Assembly: GCA_026413225.1 (NCBI GenBank)
Contig: CM048552.1
Coordinates: 193,102,053-193,166,052, forward strand
Origin: Otis tarda
Taxonomy: Eukaryota; Chordata; Aves; Otidiformes; Otididae
Direction: 5' to 3'
DNA: 64,000 bases
The notes under the pieces were generated by a model. The model worked only from the letters and a program-made list of their open reading frames with translations, did not search any database and was not told where the DNA came from. The first letter of the stretch is position 1; every line of letters begins with the position of its first letter. A program made the position numbers and the translations under genes. This document shows, in pieces, positions 9,384-24,300 of the stretch.

Positions 9384-12300
9384 GTAAGTCTTATGTTCCT
9401 TATTAAACAGGATTATTATGGAATAATGTTTATTTCGACCTGTTTTGGCAGAGTAGATGGAAAGAAGAGGGGCATGTGAAGAAAAAAAAATAAGTCTCGG
9501 TTACATATTTAAGGAACAAAAAGTTCCCAGTTAATTCCCCCCGCCCCAGATGCTGGTTCTGCTTTGCGTTTTGGTAGCAGAGTGGGAAATCTGCAGCGTC
9601 GCCTTCTGTGTAGCGAGGCGAGGGGGGATGTCTGCTTTTCCTTACCTATGGCAGGGAATATCTGACTGCTCTTGCTTATTTGTAGCACTGCTGTTCAGCT
9701 CTGCCGAGCGTTTTTGAGGGGACGATAAATATGAAGTAGAGCATTCAGAATAATTTACTCGAGCCATTTCTCTCTCTCTCTTTTTTTTTTTTTTTTTCCC
9801 CTTTCTAAACCAGATGAAATTTAGTCTCTGCCTTCTTCCTTTTCTTCTCTCAAACTTCGCTGGTTTCTTACCGACGCTTTGTCTTCCGATGCTGATGGAA
9901 AGTTAATCTCTTCACTTGCTGCCGGGTCAAGAGCGAGAGAGAAATTCTCCTGCACTTATTTACATGGCGAGGTCCTTTGTGCACTAGCTGCAATCTGGAC
10001 ATTTTTCAAGGGCACTCCTAGTACTTCTTATGGCGGACTGTACTTCAGCCTGTATTGGATACTCAGCTCGGTACATTTAAAATAGGAAGGTATAGCAGGG
10101 CATTAGGAGGGAGGGTGAATCAGATCTGCTAGGTAATCTTTCGTCCGGCACGACTGCCCCGTTTGTATATATTTCCTTAAATCACTTAATTGGAGAAAAA
10201 AAAAAGAAGAAAAGTTGTGGCTGCAGTTTGATATGTTAGTTCTTTATTCTCACGGCAGAATATTTTCACGTATCTCCCCACGATTGTTCACAGCCAAAGG
10301 TACTTTTTTTTTCCTAAAAGCGGCAGACGTGTCCATGCTTTTTTTTTTGTTTTTTTTGTTTTTTTTTGTTTTTTTTTGTTTTACGAGTAAAACCTGCCCC
10401 GGCAGTGATAACAATAAAACCGAGTAGCTCTTGTTTCAGCCATCGATAGACAATTAATGGTGCATATGTGTGACAAACGGGCTATTGAAATAATGGCATC
10501 CTTTAGTTGCTTACTTTCAGTGTTCCCTTCACAGCTTTTGTACTGCAGTCAAAATGAGCGGATTCTGCCAAAAAAAGCAGAAACAGTAAGATATAGAGGA
10601 TGATCAAACACAGTTTTAAGCTCACCTTCCCCCCCCCCCCGCCCCTTCTCTGCCTCTCTCAAATATATAAATAAATGTTGCCACCTAGAAGAAAAGGATG
10701 ATGAGGAAACTGTTGGCTCTGACTTTAAATCCTTTTCATATATTTCTTCTTAGGGTCTCTCTGGCTGTTAGAGAACTCTGAACCCCCTTCTCACTTGCAC
10801 GTGTCCGTCTGGCATTCCGTCACACAATCCTCTCCTTAGCTGTGGAGGGTTAGATGCAAATCTCTCAGTGCTGCTTTTTAAATTGCCTGGAGGAGTCCCT
10901 TGACGGTGACATGAAGCACTCCTCTTCCTCTCACCCTGGGCTGAGCGCACTGCCACCTCCATACTGCTTCTAGGTCTTGCTTGCCTGCCTGGGAATTGCG
11001 GTGCTGCCACTGTGCTTGTAGTGTTTCGACACTTGGCGTTTTATGCAAAATATAGACATTTTAGGATAGGTAGAATATTATTTTGTTCCTATGAAAACGA
11101 TTTCCTTCTGTTATTATGATGTAATGAGAATACCACTGACAGGCATAGCTAGGCCTAGCTATGCTCTGTTTCTTCAAATCAGGAAGAAGCTTGTTATACA
11201 TAGTGGTGTTTAAATACTGAGTCATTACAAAAGCATTTGGATGAAGATGTTACCAATGTTGGTAGGATTTAACTGAATAAACAGACGTATTCTGTTCTGT
11301 CTTAGGATCTGATCTGTCTTAGGAGTTTCTGCATTATTAGCTGCAGTTTCTCTCTGAAAGTTTGAAGTGTGTTGAGGAAATTCGAGTTACTAAATACAGC
11401 TAATAAATAACTGCTTTGTAAAGACAGCACTTGAAAATTCATTTTGGGTCCCCTTTTGTCACCGTCTTCCTTATTTCAAAGGAGCTTGTTCGGGAAAGAA
11501 AACAGGATTGTTATTCAATTGCTCTTTAAAGAGGAGCACTTACCAGGCTGTCACCTTGTTTATATATGTTTTTATTTAGTGTAGGATTTTGCAGTTTGCA
11601 TTTGTCTTATCCACCCACTGTGTAATTTGCATTTACATAAAAATTATTTCCCATTTCTGTAGGAGTTGGTATCAGTGTCATGGATTGTCATGTTATGAAG
11701 ACTCCATCACACTTAGTAAATCTGTTATGAATTACTTAAGTATTATAATAATTATGTTTCAAACTGTTTATGTTGGATTCATGAACTAACCCTCTCATAA
11801 TAATAATAAAACTATTATAATTGCTGCTTCTTAAAAATGTGTTAATTTGTCTTCCTGTCCCACCTTTGGGAAGGATCTACTATGTATAAAATCACAGTAA
11901 ATCATCAAATCTTCAGTAAGCTTTGTACCTGTATGTAGGCATGATTTGATCCAGCCTCCTTTTCTCTGACATTTGGTTGACTTCTTTCCAGAACTATGAC
12001 AGATTTTGCCAGCTAACCATTTCAACATCACTTCTTACATAATTAACACAGCGCTTTATCATTTGCATTCCACTAATAAGTTGAATAGTGACACACCACA
12101 TTCCGAGTCTTGTAAGTTTGTGGTGCATTATTCCTCAGCAATGTCTGCTGCTTACAAGTTAAAACTCCACTCCTGGAATGAAACCTGCTAATATTGGCCT
12201 CTCTACTTGAGTAGCTTCATTAACCTAATTAGGACTAGACGTGTGTGAGGCAGTGCTTGAAGACTATACTGCATATCCGTATCTAGAGCCCCATTATGTT

Positions 12301-15300
12301 TAATTTTTCACAGAAGTACTGTCGATTGTAGTGGCAACAGGGCATCTCTGAATATGTTCAATAATTTCATCGGGTAATTTATCAATTTTAACATTTAGTA
12401 GCAGCTAGAGCTTGACTGTGAATAACAGCAGCGCTGTTTGCAAGTTGCCTTTCTTTGGTGATAATACAGAGACATTAGGTGGTTTATGGACTTGTGAAGT
12501 TAATCACACTGGTGTTTTGAGTGGATCAAATGAAAATAGTTTGGTATTTTTTAAAACACTGTAGCTGACTGTTTTAAAACAAGCTATGAAAAAACTTATG
12601 CCCAGTCCAGAAGCTATTACTCAATTGTATAATCCCCCTTTATGTCAGGGGAGTTATCACAAGAATATGGGAAGCTGCGTCTTTGTATTCTGTGTGCCTA
12701 TGATGCTTCTCCTTACAGATACGAATCTTCAGGGATCTTAGAAGTTCACAGTAAGGGACCTGTATGACTAAAAATTATTACAGTGTTTGCCGTTCCCTGT
12801 ATCGGTGCGTTTTATGTAGGCATGAAAAGGCTCTGCCAGTAGTTTCTTCCTGGGCAATTCTTTGCATGCCCTGTAGGATATAAAATTCTTTTTCTGTCCA
12901 AGTAGTAATCGAGAGTGATGCTTTTGGCCCATGGTGGGGGTTTTTTTATCTGTTTGATTTGGGTTTTTTGGTTTTTTTTTCTTTTTTTTTTTTTTGGCAT
13001 TTGATAAACAGAAGAACACTGAAATCTATCAAACAGTTAAAGGTTCTCAATTTTATTATATACAGCTATTGAATCCATATGCTATACTTAAGAGATGTAG
13101 GCGAGATGGGAGAGATTATTTTTCATAAAACTGAATGTTTGATGTGAGACGTTTGCAGACATGAAAGAGGATGGAGTCTATGGTCTAAAATGCTTCTATG
13201 CATGGACAATGTTAGAAGAGGGCAATAGGTGCAAGAAGAATAACAAATAGAAACCCTGCTTAGTTCATGCCTGGTTAGTGTCAGCATCTTTGGTGGAAAT
13301 GTGTATGTGCATGTTCTTTTTTAAGAAGTGTTTTAAGAAATTTAGTATAGAATGGTGATGAATAGCTTAACGTATATAAGAACTTCCTTTTTAATATATA
13401 TTAATGGAGGCTAACAGGAGAAAAAGATGGACATGTAACTGATGCTACATCAGTAGGAGAATCTTTGCATCCAGCAGCAAGATTCAGACAGGAGGGACTC
13501 AAAGGAGCTGGTTGTGTGGCAGCAGAGGTTTGTTGTCTGTCATTCAGTCCAAACAATTTGTACATTTGAGAATAAGTGCAATATCGTTATAATACGCTTG
13601 GAACATAGAAAGAAAATACTTTGTTGAATCATAGCATTTTAATATGTCGGAACAAAATGTAAGAGTGCATCTCTCTTCTTCTATTCAACTGCTTTTCCTT
13701 TTGCCTTCAGTAGATCCTTTTTCCTGGTTTTGAAAATTATTGTATCCCTAGTAGCCTTTGTGCATATGGTCGTAAGTTAGTCCTTTAAGTTTTTTAAGAA
13801 CAAAATTCTAATTATTTCTCTGTATTTTTGCACCCCCAATGATGAAAGTTCTAATTTATTACATTCTAAGATAAAAATAGCTCATCAAGTTTTTCTGTAC
13901 AGATATTTTTTCCCTTCCCTTTTTTTATTTTCGTTATTGTTTGCTGATTGTAACAGATAGGAGTATCCTAACCTTTGTCATCTTCACTGTTTTGGTTTGG
14001 GTTTTTTCAAATTGATGGGATCTGTGCTAAGAAGAGGAGCTTGAAGAAACTCCTTCCTGACTTCCTATATATTGAGCCAGTCTTTGTAGCATATTGCAGT
14101 GCTTCTTGTAATGAGATGAAGAATCTCCTTTTATTACCTGCAGCAGTGGCCAGGGATAAACTTTTCAAAGCTGATGCTGAATATATATATTTGGGTATAT
14201 GTCAAAGTGACTTGTATTTACCATTTCCCTCACCCACCCACATTTTTTTTTCTTCCACAGATTAAAAAATGTCTCACTATTTGTCTAAAACCTAAAAAGA
14301 AATATCTTAGTAATTACTGGTGGTTTTTTGTATGACACTGTAGTGGTAATTCCACAGCATCTTAACATATTAAACATACTGTGAAATGATGTTTGTGTGT
14401 TCTTCATCTGATTTTCTTTGGGGATGAACGACTGTAACCTGTGGATGAGATAATGATTGATACTTATGCTGGGCAGTGGTGCAGCACTGTACTTCAGGTG
14501 AAAGTGTAGGCTGGCAGTGTAAACTGTTTCTTCCTTCCTGCCACCCACTCTTGTTTTTGTTACCTGAATTGGTTTGTCTCTACTTTTGTTGTTTAACTCT
14601 ATGAAATACTGGAGGGGATGTGCACTGAAGGACATTTAACTCCTCCCTTGTTGGGAATGCTGGGAAGCCAGCAGTAGCTGCTGACAGGTTCCAGCAGGAC
14701 TGAGAGATGAAAAATGAAAGCCGAGTATCTGAGTGTAGCAAAATGATCACCTCTACAGCAGGAACACTGAATTCTGCATGTTAAAAAATTGTCAGACGTC
14801 ATCTGTGGGAACTGGACAGCTCAGTCAGGAACGGAATGGGGACAAGTTGCAAGTCTCAGATGTGGAATTAGGGACGACTCTGGGTACCGGTAATCTGTTT
14901 TTCACCTTGGAGCTTGTGACCGCTGTTTGTGCGTATATACACTTAAATTTTAGATCGCTCAAGTCCTGTAACACTCTGCCTTGGCTTGGCTTAAGGCTGC
15001 AGTAGGAAATTAACCTGTCTGAATGTGGTCCTTGCAGCAGACTTGGTAAGCAATACTTTTATGGTACTGTAAACAAAATGACAAGGGCATGCTTTTCTGG
15101 CTTTTAACTGAGAGTTCCTCCTAATACAGTTTCTGTGAATGTTGAAAGCCATGGTCATGGTACATGCAGTCAATGGGATTTACTTGTTTTATACTTCTGG
15201 TCAGTCAGCTTTGTTTCTCAGTAAAAGTCAGAATGTAAACTTTTGGTGATGTCTCTATACATGCTTATGCAATACTGAGCAGAATGGAGAGCTCGTTCTG

Positions 15301-18300
15301 ACTCAGCCCGAGTGCTACTCTAGCTCGCAGGAATCCAGAAATATCTGGAATGTGACTAATCATTCTTGTGGTTTTATGTAAAAGAGATAGTACAGCTTAT
15401 TTTCAATCTTTTCTTTGTACAATATTGGATCCACTGACTTGATTATTTCTCATCCTAACTATGGTGAAAGGCAGAGCTTCCAATCAATACTCTTTTCCAC
15501 GTTATGTCTGGTTTTGCAGCAATTAATTGAGCCTACTGAAGCAGCAAGCCTTCCCCACCACAATTCTACATGCGTAAACTTCTGCACACTGTAATTATTA
15601 AAGGGATATGACTGAGTGCAGTGCTGTCATTTTAGAAGCTATTGAAAATGAGCAGAATGTCAATGAGAAATTTTAATGTCATTGTTCTCATGTGAAATCT
15701 AAACTCTGAGACCCCAGCTCTTCTTCAGTTTTAACGTAATTTATGGGTCTGTCTTTTGAATTTAACCTATTGTTAAAAATGATTTTCTAAATTCTGGTAG
15801 AAGAGCAGCTTTAATTTTTGACAGCTTCTGTTGTACATATGTTGCAGAACATCTTAAAGCAATGACTGGAACACTTTTCACTTGGTATACCTCCAGACAA
15901 ATTTAAATTCACAGATATACCACAAAGTGTTGCAAGCAATGATAGGGAGGAAATATTGAGAGAAGAAAATAATGAAGAATCAACACCCTGCAAGAATTGG
16001 GGTTTTTTGGGGGGGTTTTTTTTTTGGTTTTTTTTTTAAAAAAAAGGTTGCTGAGACATCAGTGGAGGTTCTGCAAATAGCATGATGTACTTCAATACTA
16101 TGTTTTTTTGTATCCAAAAATAAGTTTGAGGAGGGAGAAAAGTTTCTAACAGGCTTCCTGAGAATGTAGAGAAACTTATTTAGGGCATTTTATGTTTCAA
16201 AATAGAGGGAGTTATATTTAGATTAGATATTAGGAAAAAATTTTTTACAATGCGAGTTGTAGAGCACTGGAACAGGTTGCCCAGAGAGGTGGTGGAAGCC
16301 CCATCCCTGGAAACGTTCAAGGCCAGGCTGGATGAGGCTCTGAGCAACCTGATCTAGTTGGGGATGTCCCTGCTCCTTGCAGGGGGTCGGACTAGCTGAC
16401 CTTTGAAGGTCCCTTCCAACCCTAACCATTCTATGATTCTATATTTATTTTTGAGAGCTACACTTAAAGAAAAATTTCAGGCCTTCTTTACTTGTAGGTC
16501 TGGTGGGCATCTACAGTATAGTTCTGCAGCTGAGTATTGTTAAATATTTGTGGAAATTTGGTGTATTTTTTGGTCACTAACTGGGGATTCTGTTTAGCTC
16601 CTTGACAGAGAATAAATGTGTTGCTGCTTATAAACCATCCACAGTGAAGGCAACCTCTCAGTTTGTATTAAGACTCTGCAAGTATGTTGAAATAGGATTT
16701 TAAAATGTAGTGAATATTTTCCACAAATAGAAACTTTGTGTAAAATGGAGATTTGGCAGATTACACAATTGTGACATTGCCATCGGCATCTTCTAGTTTT
16801 TTCTGCTTTCTGTAAAGCCATTTGAAAATAGCTTGCCAGTGACAGGATTACATTTGTGAGATTGTTTTAGTTTGGTTTTTTACTTAAAATTATTTGGGAG
16901 GTTCAGTTTCGAGTTAAATGGAAAGTTCGTGGCAGAGTTTAGCTGGGACTTTAATCCATGATGCTGTTGTTATGGAGACAGGAACAAGCAAGGAACTCCT
17001 TGAGTTTTATGTATCCCGTGTAAATTAACTGAATAAAACCAGAGATTCTGCCTAGGAGTTTGGTAGATTTTTTTTTTTTTCTACTACCAAAAGATGAATC
17101 TATGCCTTACTTAGGTTCAGCAGCACAGGGATGCAGTCTGGAAATGTTTGTGTTGGTATCTACCTACTGTGATGGTTTAATTGGCACAGATTACTGTTCA
17201 GGCTAATCTGATTTATGTCAATGGTTTGGACCACTGCTGAGGAACAAAGGTGGTCTTATCCTGGAGTGCTCTGTAGCTGCAGCTGAGGATCTGGATTTTA
17301 ATCTGTGAATCTTTGGCAGTTTGGATAAGAATGAAAGCTTAACTCCTTTTCTTTTTTAAAGGATGGTCCTGAGCTCTTCTGGAAGCTTTTCTGTAATCTT
17401 CACAGCAATATTCACTGTTTCATGTTGCGCAAGAAATTCTTTCAAGCACTTGATAAAAGTGTAGTACCAATTTCAAAATAAACACAAGGAGACTAAATGT
17501 GTTTTTCTTTCAGAGACTGGAAAGAACAATGTGTTTCATCTCAGAAAGAATGGTACTTCAAAGCCATATACCGTAGCATTGGCTGGTATCTCCTCAGTGG
17601 AGTTATGATATGGTAATGCTTTGTGGTCTGGCAGAGATCCACATCTCTGTAATCTGTTTCTGATACTTAACGTATATTCTAGATGGTACTACTTCATCTG
17701 TCTCTGGAATCTGACGTATGTTTTTAATATAGAGAAATAATGGAATTTTGATACAATAGTGAAGTGCAGTGTTAGTCCAAAGTTTTTCATAGCTGAGGGT
17801 GTAAATTTAGGATTATCTTCTTAAAGGTAGATTAGTACCAATCTACATATGTGGCATAAGCTAGTAAGCCTCAGGAAAGTTGTTATAAATTATATTACTA
17901 TAAAAAAAAATTTCTAAAATAGTAGTCCTTTTTCAGTATTTCCTTTAAGATTAAGTACTGTAACATTTTTCAGACATGGTTATCTTTTTTATGCTATAAG
18001 GGACTAACTAGAAGACGTTGTATGCTTTTAAAGCCTGAAATACCTAGTTACAATATTTTATATATTTATTTAATTATAGAATCCATGTTTGTATGGGCAG
18101 AAACATGAACATCAAAATAACCACAGAACACTATTCCAATAATTAAGTTTATCTTTGAGGCACAACACATTTCAGATTTAATATGCCCTAAGTATATTTA
18201 TGTCATTTTTCCTGTGAATGAATATACTTTTAGTCTGTGCAAATGACTTACACATCATAACAGCTGTGCGGTGTCATGGTGAAAGCTTAGCTCTCACTTC

Positions 18301-21300
18301 TGAATTCTGGTTATTGATCTGTGATGGAAACAAACTTTATTGGACTTGCATGTTTTAGCGGTTTATACTTTGTATACTTGTATAGCTGTTTTTGGCAATA
18401 AACCCCAAACTTTCACAAAGCTTTATTAAAAGATTTTCGGTGATGAGGGATAAATCCCCATTGACTAACTCCTTATGATTCAGTAATAATGAAATAAACA
18501 AGAAATCACACACAAGATTAGTAACTTCCAATACCCAGATTACAGCCCATACGTGGTGATGAGGATGTATTACTGTGTGTTTGTAAGAATAATTAAAAAG
18601 CTGTTCTCTCAGTAGGGTTCTGTGCTCCCTCGTACTCTTTTTATATCTTTCCCTGAATTGACTACGAAGAGTGTAAAAATCTCTCTATAAAGAGCCTGAC
18701 ACTTCTAAGCTGAGGTGGTCTTTTTTTCAAGAGATTTGTGGCTTTTAAGCAAATACAGTTTATCTTGTATTTTTTGCCACTGCAAATATGGTGTATGTAT
18801 CATAGCACTATTTACGTCGTACATGGAAAACTCACATTAAGAGGGAGTTCTTCCACTTGTAAAATGAAGCATGAAACCATTAATAAATACCAGGATCAAG
18901 ACTGTTTAACAATATTTATCCGTCCTGCGGGATTAATGCATAATTTCAGAGCCATGTGCTTTTTCCTCCTCACAGGGTCCCTTCCTTGTTCAGCAGCTCC
19001 TCATTGTTCAGAGACTGGCTCAGTGCCTTACCTTCCTGTACTGCTCAAACTTTTCTTGGAAGATAAGTTGTAATTAATCTTGACCCTTCCTGTGATGTTA
19101 GTCTCTTTAACAAGAACTTAGTAAAAATACATTTATTTTTTGGAAGATCTGTGAAGGAAGAGGTTATTATTTATCAGAAATTGTGGATATTGTGGAATGT
19201 AATTTCACTTAAATATACTCTTGTACTAGATAACTCTGCAGCAGAGTTTTCTTTTCTTTTTTTTTTTTTTAAATGACACTGTATATTCTAGTCAAATTTT
19301 ATTGAAATTTCTCTGGCCAGCTCTGCTCTGGTGCATCTTCAGTGCCTGTCAGTCTTGGTTGTTCAGGGTAGTCGTATTGCCTGGCCGTACCAACATTTCA
19401 GTTAAGCTGTGAGGGTTTTATTCCAGAAGACTTGTTCTGGACAGCAAGTTAATTAAAGTGATGCAAAAGTCAGTAAAATATTTATACATTGATAGATGCT
19501 CCCAAGAACATTTGGAGAAAGGCTGTAACCATATTTCATAACAACTTGTGAAAAGCAACTTTGGAGGCTAATCATAGAATCATAGAATGGTTAGAGTTGG
19601 AAGGGACCTTCAAAGGTCATCTAGTCCAACCCCCCTGCAAGAAGCAGGGACATCCCTGACTAGATCAGGTTGCTCAGAGCTTCATCCAGCCTGGCCTTGA
19701 ATGTTTCCAGGGATGGGGCATCTACCACCTCTCTGGGCAACCTTTTCCAGTGTTCTACAACCCTCATTGTATAAAATTTTTTCCTAATATCTAATCTAAA
19801 TATACCTCCCTCTATTTTAAAATAATTACCCCTAGTCCTGTCACAACAGGCCCTACTGAACAGCCTCTCCCCATCTTTCTTGTAGGCCCCCTTGAGGTAC
19901 TGGAAGACCACTATAAGGTCTCCCTGGAGCCTCCCCTTCTCCAGGCTGTGCAGCCCCAACTCTCTCAGCCTGTCCTCATAGGAAAGGTGCTCCAGCCCTC
20001 TGATCATCTTCGTGGCCCTCCTCTGAGCTTGCTCCAACAGGTCACCGTCCTTAAGCTGGGGGCTCCAGAACTGGACACAGTACTGCAGGTGGGGTCTCAC
20101 CAGGGCAGAGTAGAGGGGGAGAATCACTTCCCTCGACCTGCTGGCCATGCTCCTCTTGGTGCAGCCCAGGATGCGGTTGGCCTTCTGGGCCACAAGAGCA
20201 CATTGCCAGCTCATGTTGAGCTTCTCATCCACCAGCACTCCCAAGTCCTTCTCCTCAGGGCTGCGCTCGATCCGTTCTCCGCCCAGCCTGTATTTGTGCC
20301 TGGGATTGCCACAACCCAGCTGCAGGACCTTGCACTTGGCCTAATGCTGTAGGGGAAGCTGGTTTTCATACCAGCTTTGTTGTAGGGCTGTGTTAGTACT
20401 TCTTTCAACTCTCGTTATTGATTGAGAATCACATGATTTTGCTGAAGTGTTTTTGTTGATCTTTCAAAGAAACTGAAATTCTGAGCACTTTAGTATCAAA
20501 TATTGCCTTAATGTAACTGTCAATTTTCATATTCCTACTTTTCAAATAGGATGCTATCAGTTTAAATCTGAAGCAATTTCAAGAGAAGAAAACAAATCCA
20601 CAGCAATTTCTGATGTTCGAGGACATGGGGATTTAATTTTATTCTTAAATTATGTCCCTCAAATTCTGTACTTATTTTTTCTTTTTTTAGAAAATGAATG
20701 TGGGAAAGACAACTTGCCCTATCCATAGAGCACAGAATTTTTATCAGTGGATGTCTTTATCTGCAAATGTGCTGCTTGGTAAATTTCAAACTCAGCTTAA
20801 AAAAAAAGGCAAGCACCAAAGTGAATAATTCAGAATGCTGACTAATGCCAGATAAGGTGCAGTGAAGGTAAACAGTTTCCTGCCTTTTATGGTTGATCCT
20901 GCTGCTCTGTATTAGTCCTGACTTTAATGATTAAATAAGTGTCCTAGGAATAACGAACATGTGGTTAGGAGGTGATTTTGTTCATTTTTGTCGTTCTCTT
21001 CTGGAAAAAAAAATCACAACCCAACGTATTGTTGTTTTAACTTGTAGTTCTTAGCATACAGAAATGAAGACCAGAGGGAAAGAAAGTTGGTGCAGTTAGT
21101 GCCAGTACTAGTATAGTTTCAAAGTTGGGGGTTTTTTTGGTGGGTTTTTTTTTTTCTTTTCTTTTACTGGACGTTGTTTTGCAGGAGATGGAAGATAGAG
21201 AATTATACTTGAATAAACACAACATTTTCTGCAGTCTTTTGTATCACCTAATAGTTTTCTTTGTAAAATCAGATTGCAACGTGTTGAAAAAATGGGATAC

Positions 21301-24300
21301 AGTTTTTAGGAAGAACCATAGCTCTTTGTTGTGGGAGTTTGACATTTCCTATGCAAAAATCACTTATTCAGAATCTTAAAAATATAGTAGTTTTTTATTT
21401 TTGTTCTGTCTTTGACTTTGGGGTAAAGCCAACAGTTGTTCTGTGATGCTGTCTTGGAAGCTGCATTGGGTAACCCTGGAGTGTCTGCAGAGCTGTTGGA
21501 ATAGGGAAGAGAAATCTTTAGAATGGTTTCAGAGCAGTTCTTGCTGGGTTGCTGGAAAAGACGCCATTCACTGTCTGTTGTAGGCATTTTGGACTGCTGT
21601 AGCGGTTTGTAGGATGGGTGGTAGTAGCAGCTGAAAGGAGTACAGAGAGAAGCCAAATAATGATTACACAACCATCTAGTGACAAAGGTACAGTCACTGA
21701 ACAGAGCAGTGTCAAAGCCTTCAGGCTTACTTATGGGCAGTAATTTTCCGTACAAGCACAATGGGAAGCAAGAAACAGTCAAGGAGTTGTCATAATTTTC
21801 TCTTGCCATGAATAAGTTTGTACTTTTAGTGATTGAATTCCATTTAATGAAGTTTTTAATGTCTCAGCTGGTAACAGGTTTCTGATGAAGGACATCCTCA
21901 CCCTTCTGGCTGCCAGACACAAACATATACAAATCCTGTCCCTTAATATTTGTATTTTCAGCATTGGTGCTGAATGCGGATAGAAAAGCAGCACGTGTTA
22001 TGTTGCTGGATGGAAAAATGATTGAGATGTGTCCATGTAAGCATTATCTTATCTTCTGGCAAAAGTAAATCTTACATTACAAAATATAGGCTCTAGAGCA
22101 ATAAGGCTTCAAAGACTTGATTCAGTTGCCTCACCATGGTGTTTAGTGCCCGTTCACACATACCAGTGTGTCCAGGATGGCCAGAGAGAGCAGACAGCAG
22201 TGACACCATGAGTTATGGGAGAACCATGCCTTTCAGGAGGAGCAGCTGCACTGTGTGGGGGGAGTACTTCACAACACCTAAAAATAGCCCTGGAGGTATA
22301 TGTTCAGGTAATTCTTTTGAGCTGTTGGGGTTTTGTAAAGCCTCCCTTGAGACATTTTCACATTGTTTTTACTAGGTTGCTTATTCCCAGCTTAAATTGA
22401 TTAAGTAGTGCTTCAAAATAGTTAAATGTTTTAATTTACAGTATATCACAGCTCTACCAGCTTTGTTATTTCCTACAGAAAACTTTCACATCTATGGTTG
22501 TGAACACTGTAGTAGAAAGAAATTTTTCCAGCATTCAAAAGACATTTCTTTCCTTTTTAGAGTAGCAGACCTTCCCCTAATTAGAACTGCATGGAAATTT
22601 GAATAGCTGTAGTATACTGCCTGTTGTGGTGGCGTAGCTACTGTGTGATTGCAGATGTCACTGCCAAGCGTGATCCCATCTAAACTGTTGCACACAAGCT
22701 GTTCATGTGTCTCAACTTCCATTTTTAAAAATTTTTATCACAGTGAACATAAAGTAATTTAAGTTACCGAACAAATGAAAATTTCTACACAACTAGGTTA
22801 ATTCTGAAAGTTGTCTGAAGTCCTTGAAAGTGCATTATCCATGAACTTTGTAATTCTTGGTATAAAATTGGACTTGCATAATCTGTTCTAAACATCACAG
22901 CAGAAAGGCAGTGTGGTTTTAGTGCCTGAGTGTGTAATCACACTTGCGTAGCAGTAGAAAAAGAATACTGTCTATACAAATGCTATGTTATTTTAATGAT
23001 ACTGAATTTTTTATGATGGAGTCTTGCAAAGAAAGTCAGATATAGGGTGTTTTTCTATTCGATTAAAAGAAAGAGGCTTACTACTTGAAGCTTGACAGGT
23101 CTCTCTTGACATTTGGCCTGAAATGTTTGCAAGAGATTTCATATCCTCAGAGCAGAAATGAATATGAGTGGGTTGAAAATTTATGCTTACGTAATTAAAT
23201 AATGAAGATTCTTTGGCATTAGATAAGATATGAATACAGGGAAGGTTGTTATCATTGCCCTATCAAAGCTTCTATAGCATACTGGAGTAAATTTCATACC
23301 TGTGATTTGATAAATACATTTTACATTTATATTTGGGAGGGCAGCTTTTGATACTTGTGCATTGCTAAAGGTTGAGTTATGGATTGAGTGAAGCCTTTAT
23401 GCTGTGTTTCATATTAGCACTTTTGTTCTGACTCAATTTAAGTTTTGAACATTAATTTTGTATGTGTTGTGCTTTGGGTTTTTTGTTTGTTTTGATTTTT
23501 TTTTTAAAGTTAAGGTGAAAATTTAATGGTCACAAATGAAATCTCTTTGTAAAAGAGGAAACGATATCCAATCTACTTCATAATTATCTTGAAATTAAAA
23601 ATATTTCGTTTCTACATACTTAAAGGCCACATCTTATTTTCCTGAAACACTTCAAATTTTGAGGAATATCGCGTAGAGGAATCTTTATATGGTAACTATG
23701 TAAATAGATATATGTCTCAGTATAGTCTTAATTCCTTAGACAGGGATAATCTTTGCATTTGTGCTTCTAGCAGACCTCTTTTGGATGGCTAGACTTCATT
23801 ACGGAGGGATCAATCAAAAATTTACAGAGTAGAACTGATAAATCAGGAGCCCTGGAAATAACGCTTGATCTGAAGAGTCAGATTTTTTTTTTTTTAATAC
23901 TTTTTAGGTACAAAGAAACAAAGAACTAGAAGCCCACAAGTGCATTCATCCATTTCCATCCATTTTCTGCTGTTGATACATGGGCTGTTATACTTTATAA
24001 TACAGCTTCTATTTGTGGATGAGCATATCATGATTGTTGAATACAGGCAGTTTATTCAAAAGACTTTTATTGTTCAAACTAAGCTGAAAACGATCTGCAG
24101 GATAAAGCTGTGACCTAGTTCTGGATTTCCATGCTTTGGAAAGCATCACATTGCCAAATCTGTGCATGTGTATGTCTTTCTTTAATTGTCCATCCTCCTC
24201 TTTGAAGATTGATGATTAATCAGTTATTTTTAGGTTAATAGTTACATGCCTATGAACAGAATGTGTGGAATATTCAAATCAGTATTAAATTTTAGGGTTT

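Larger units (their letters stand above)
9384..16195. other. Intron 1, first block: unique sequence, simple repeats
   Basis: CpG density falls off after about 10.1 kb. It contains T17 at 9781-9797, a T8-10/G series at 10339-10382, a C11 run near 10631, T-rich sequence with T14 at 12935-12995, and a G/T block with T then A runs at 15998-16046. Nothing coding was recognised. Confidence 0.6.

Noticed and set aside
15998-16046. G-quadruplex candidate
   Set aside because: Only two G runs of three or more (G4, G7) with long T spacers; not a good quadruplex.
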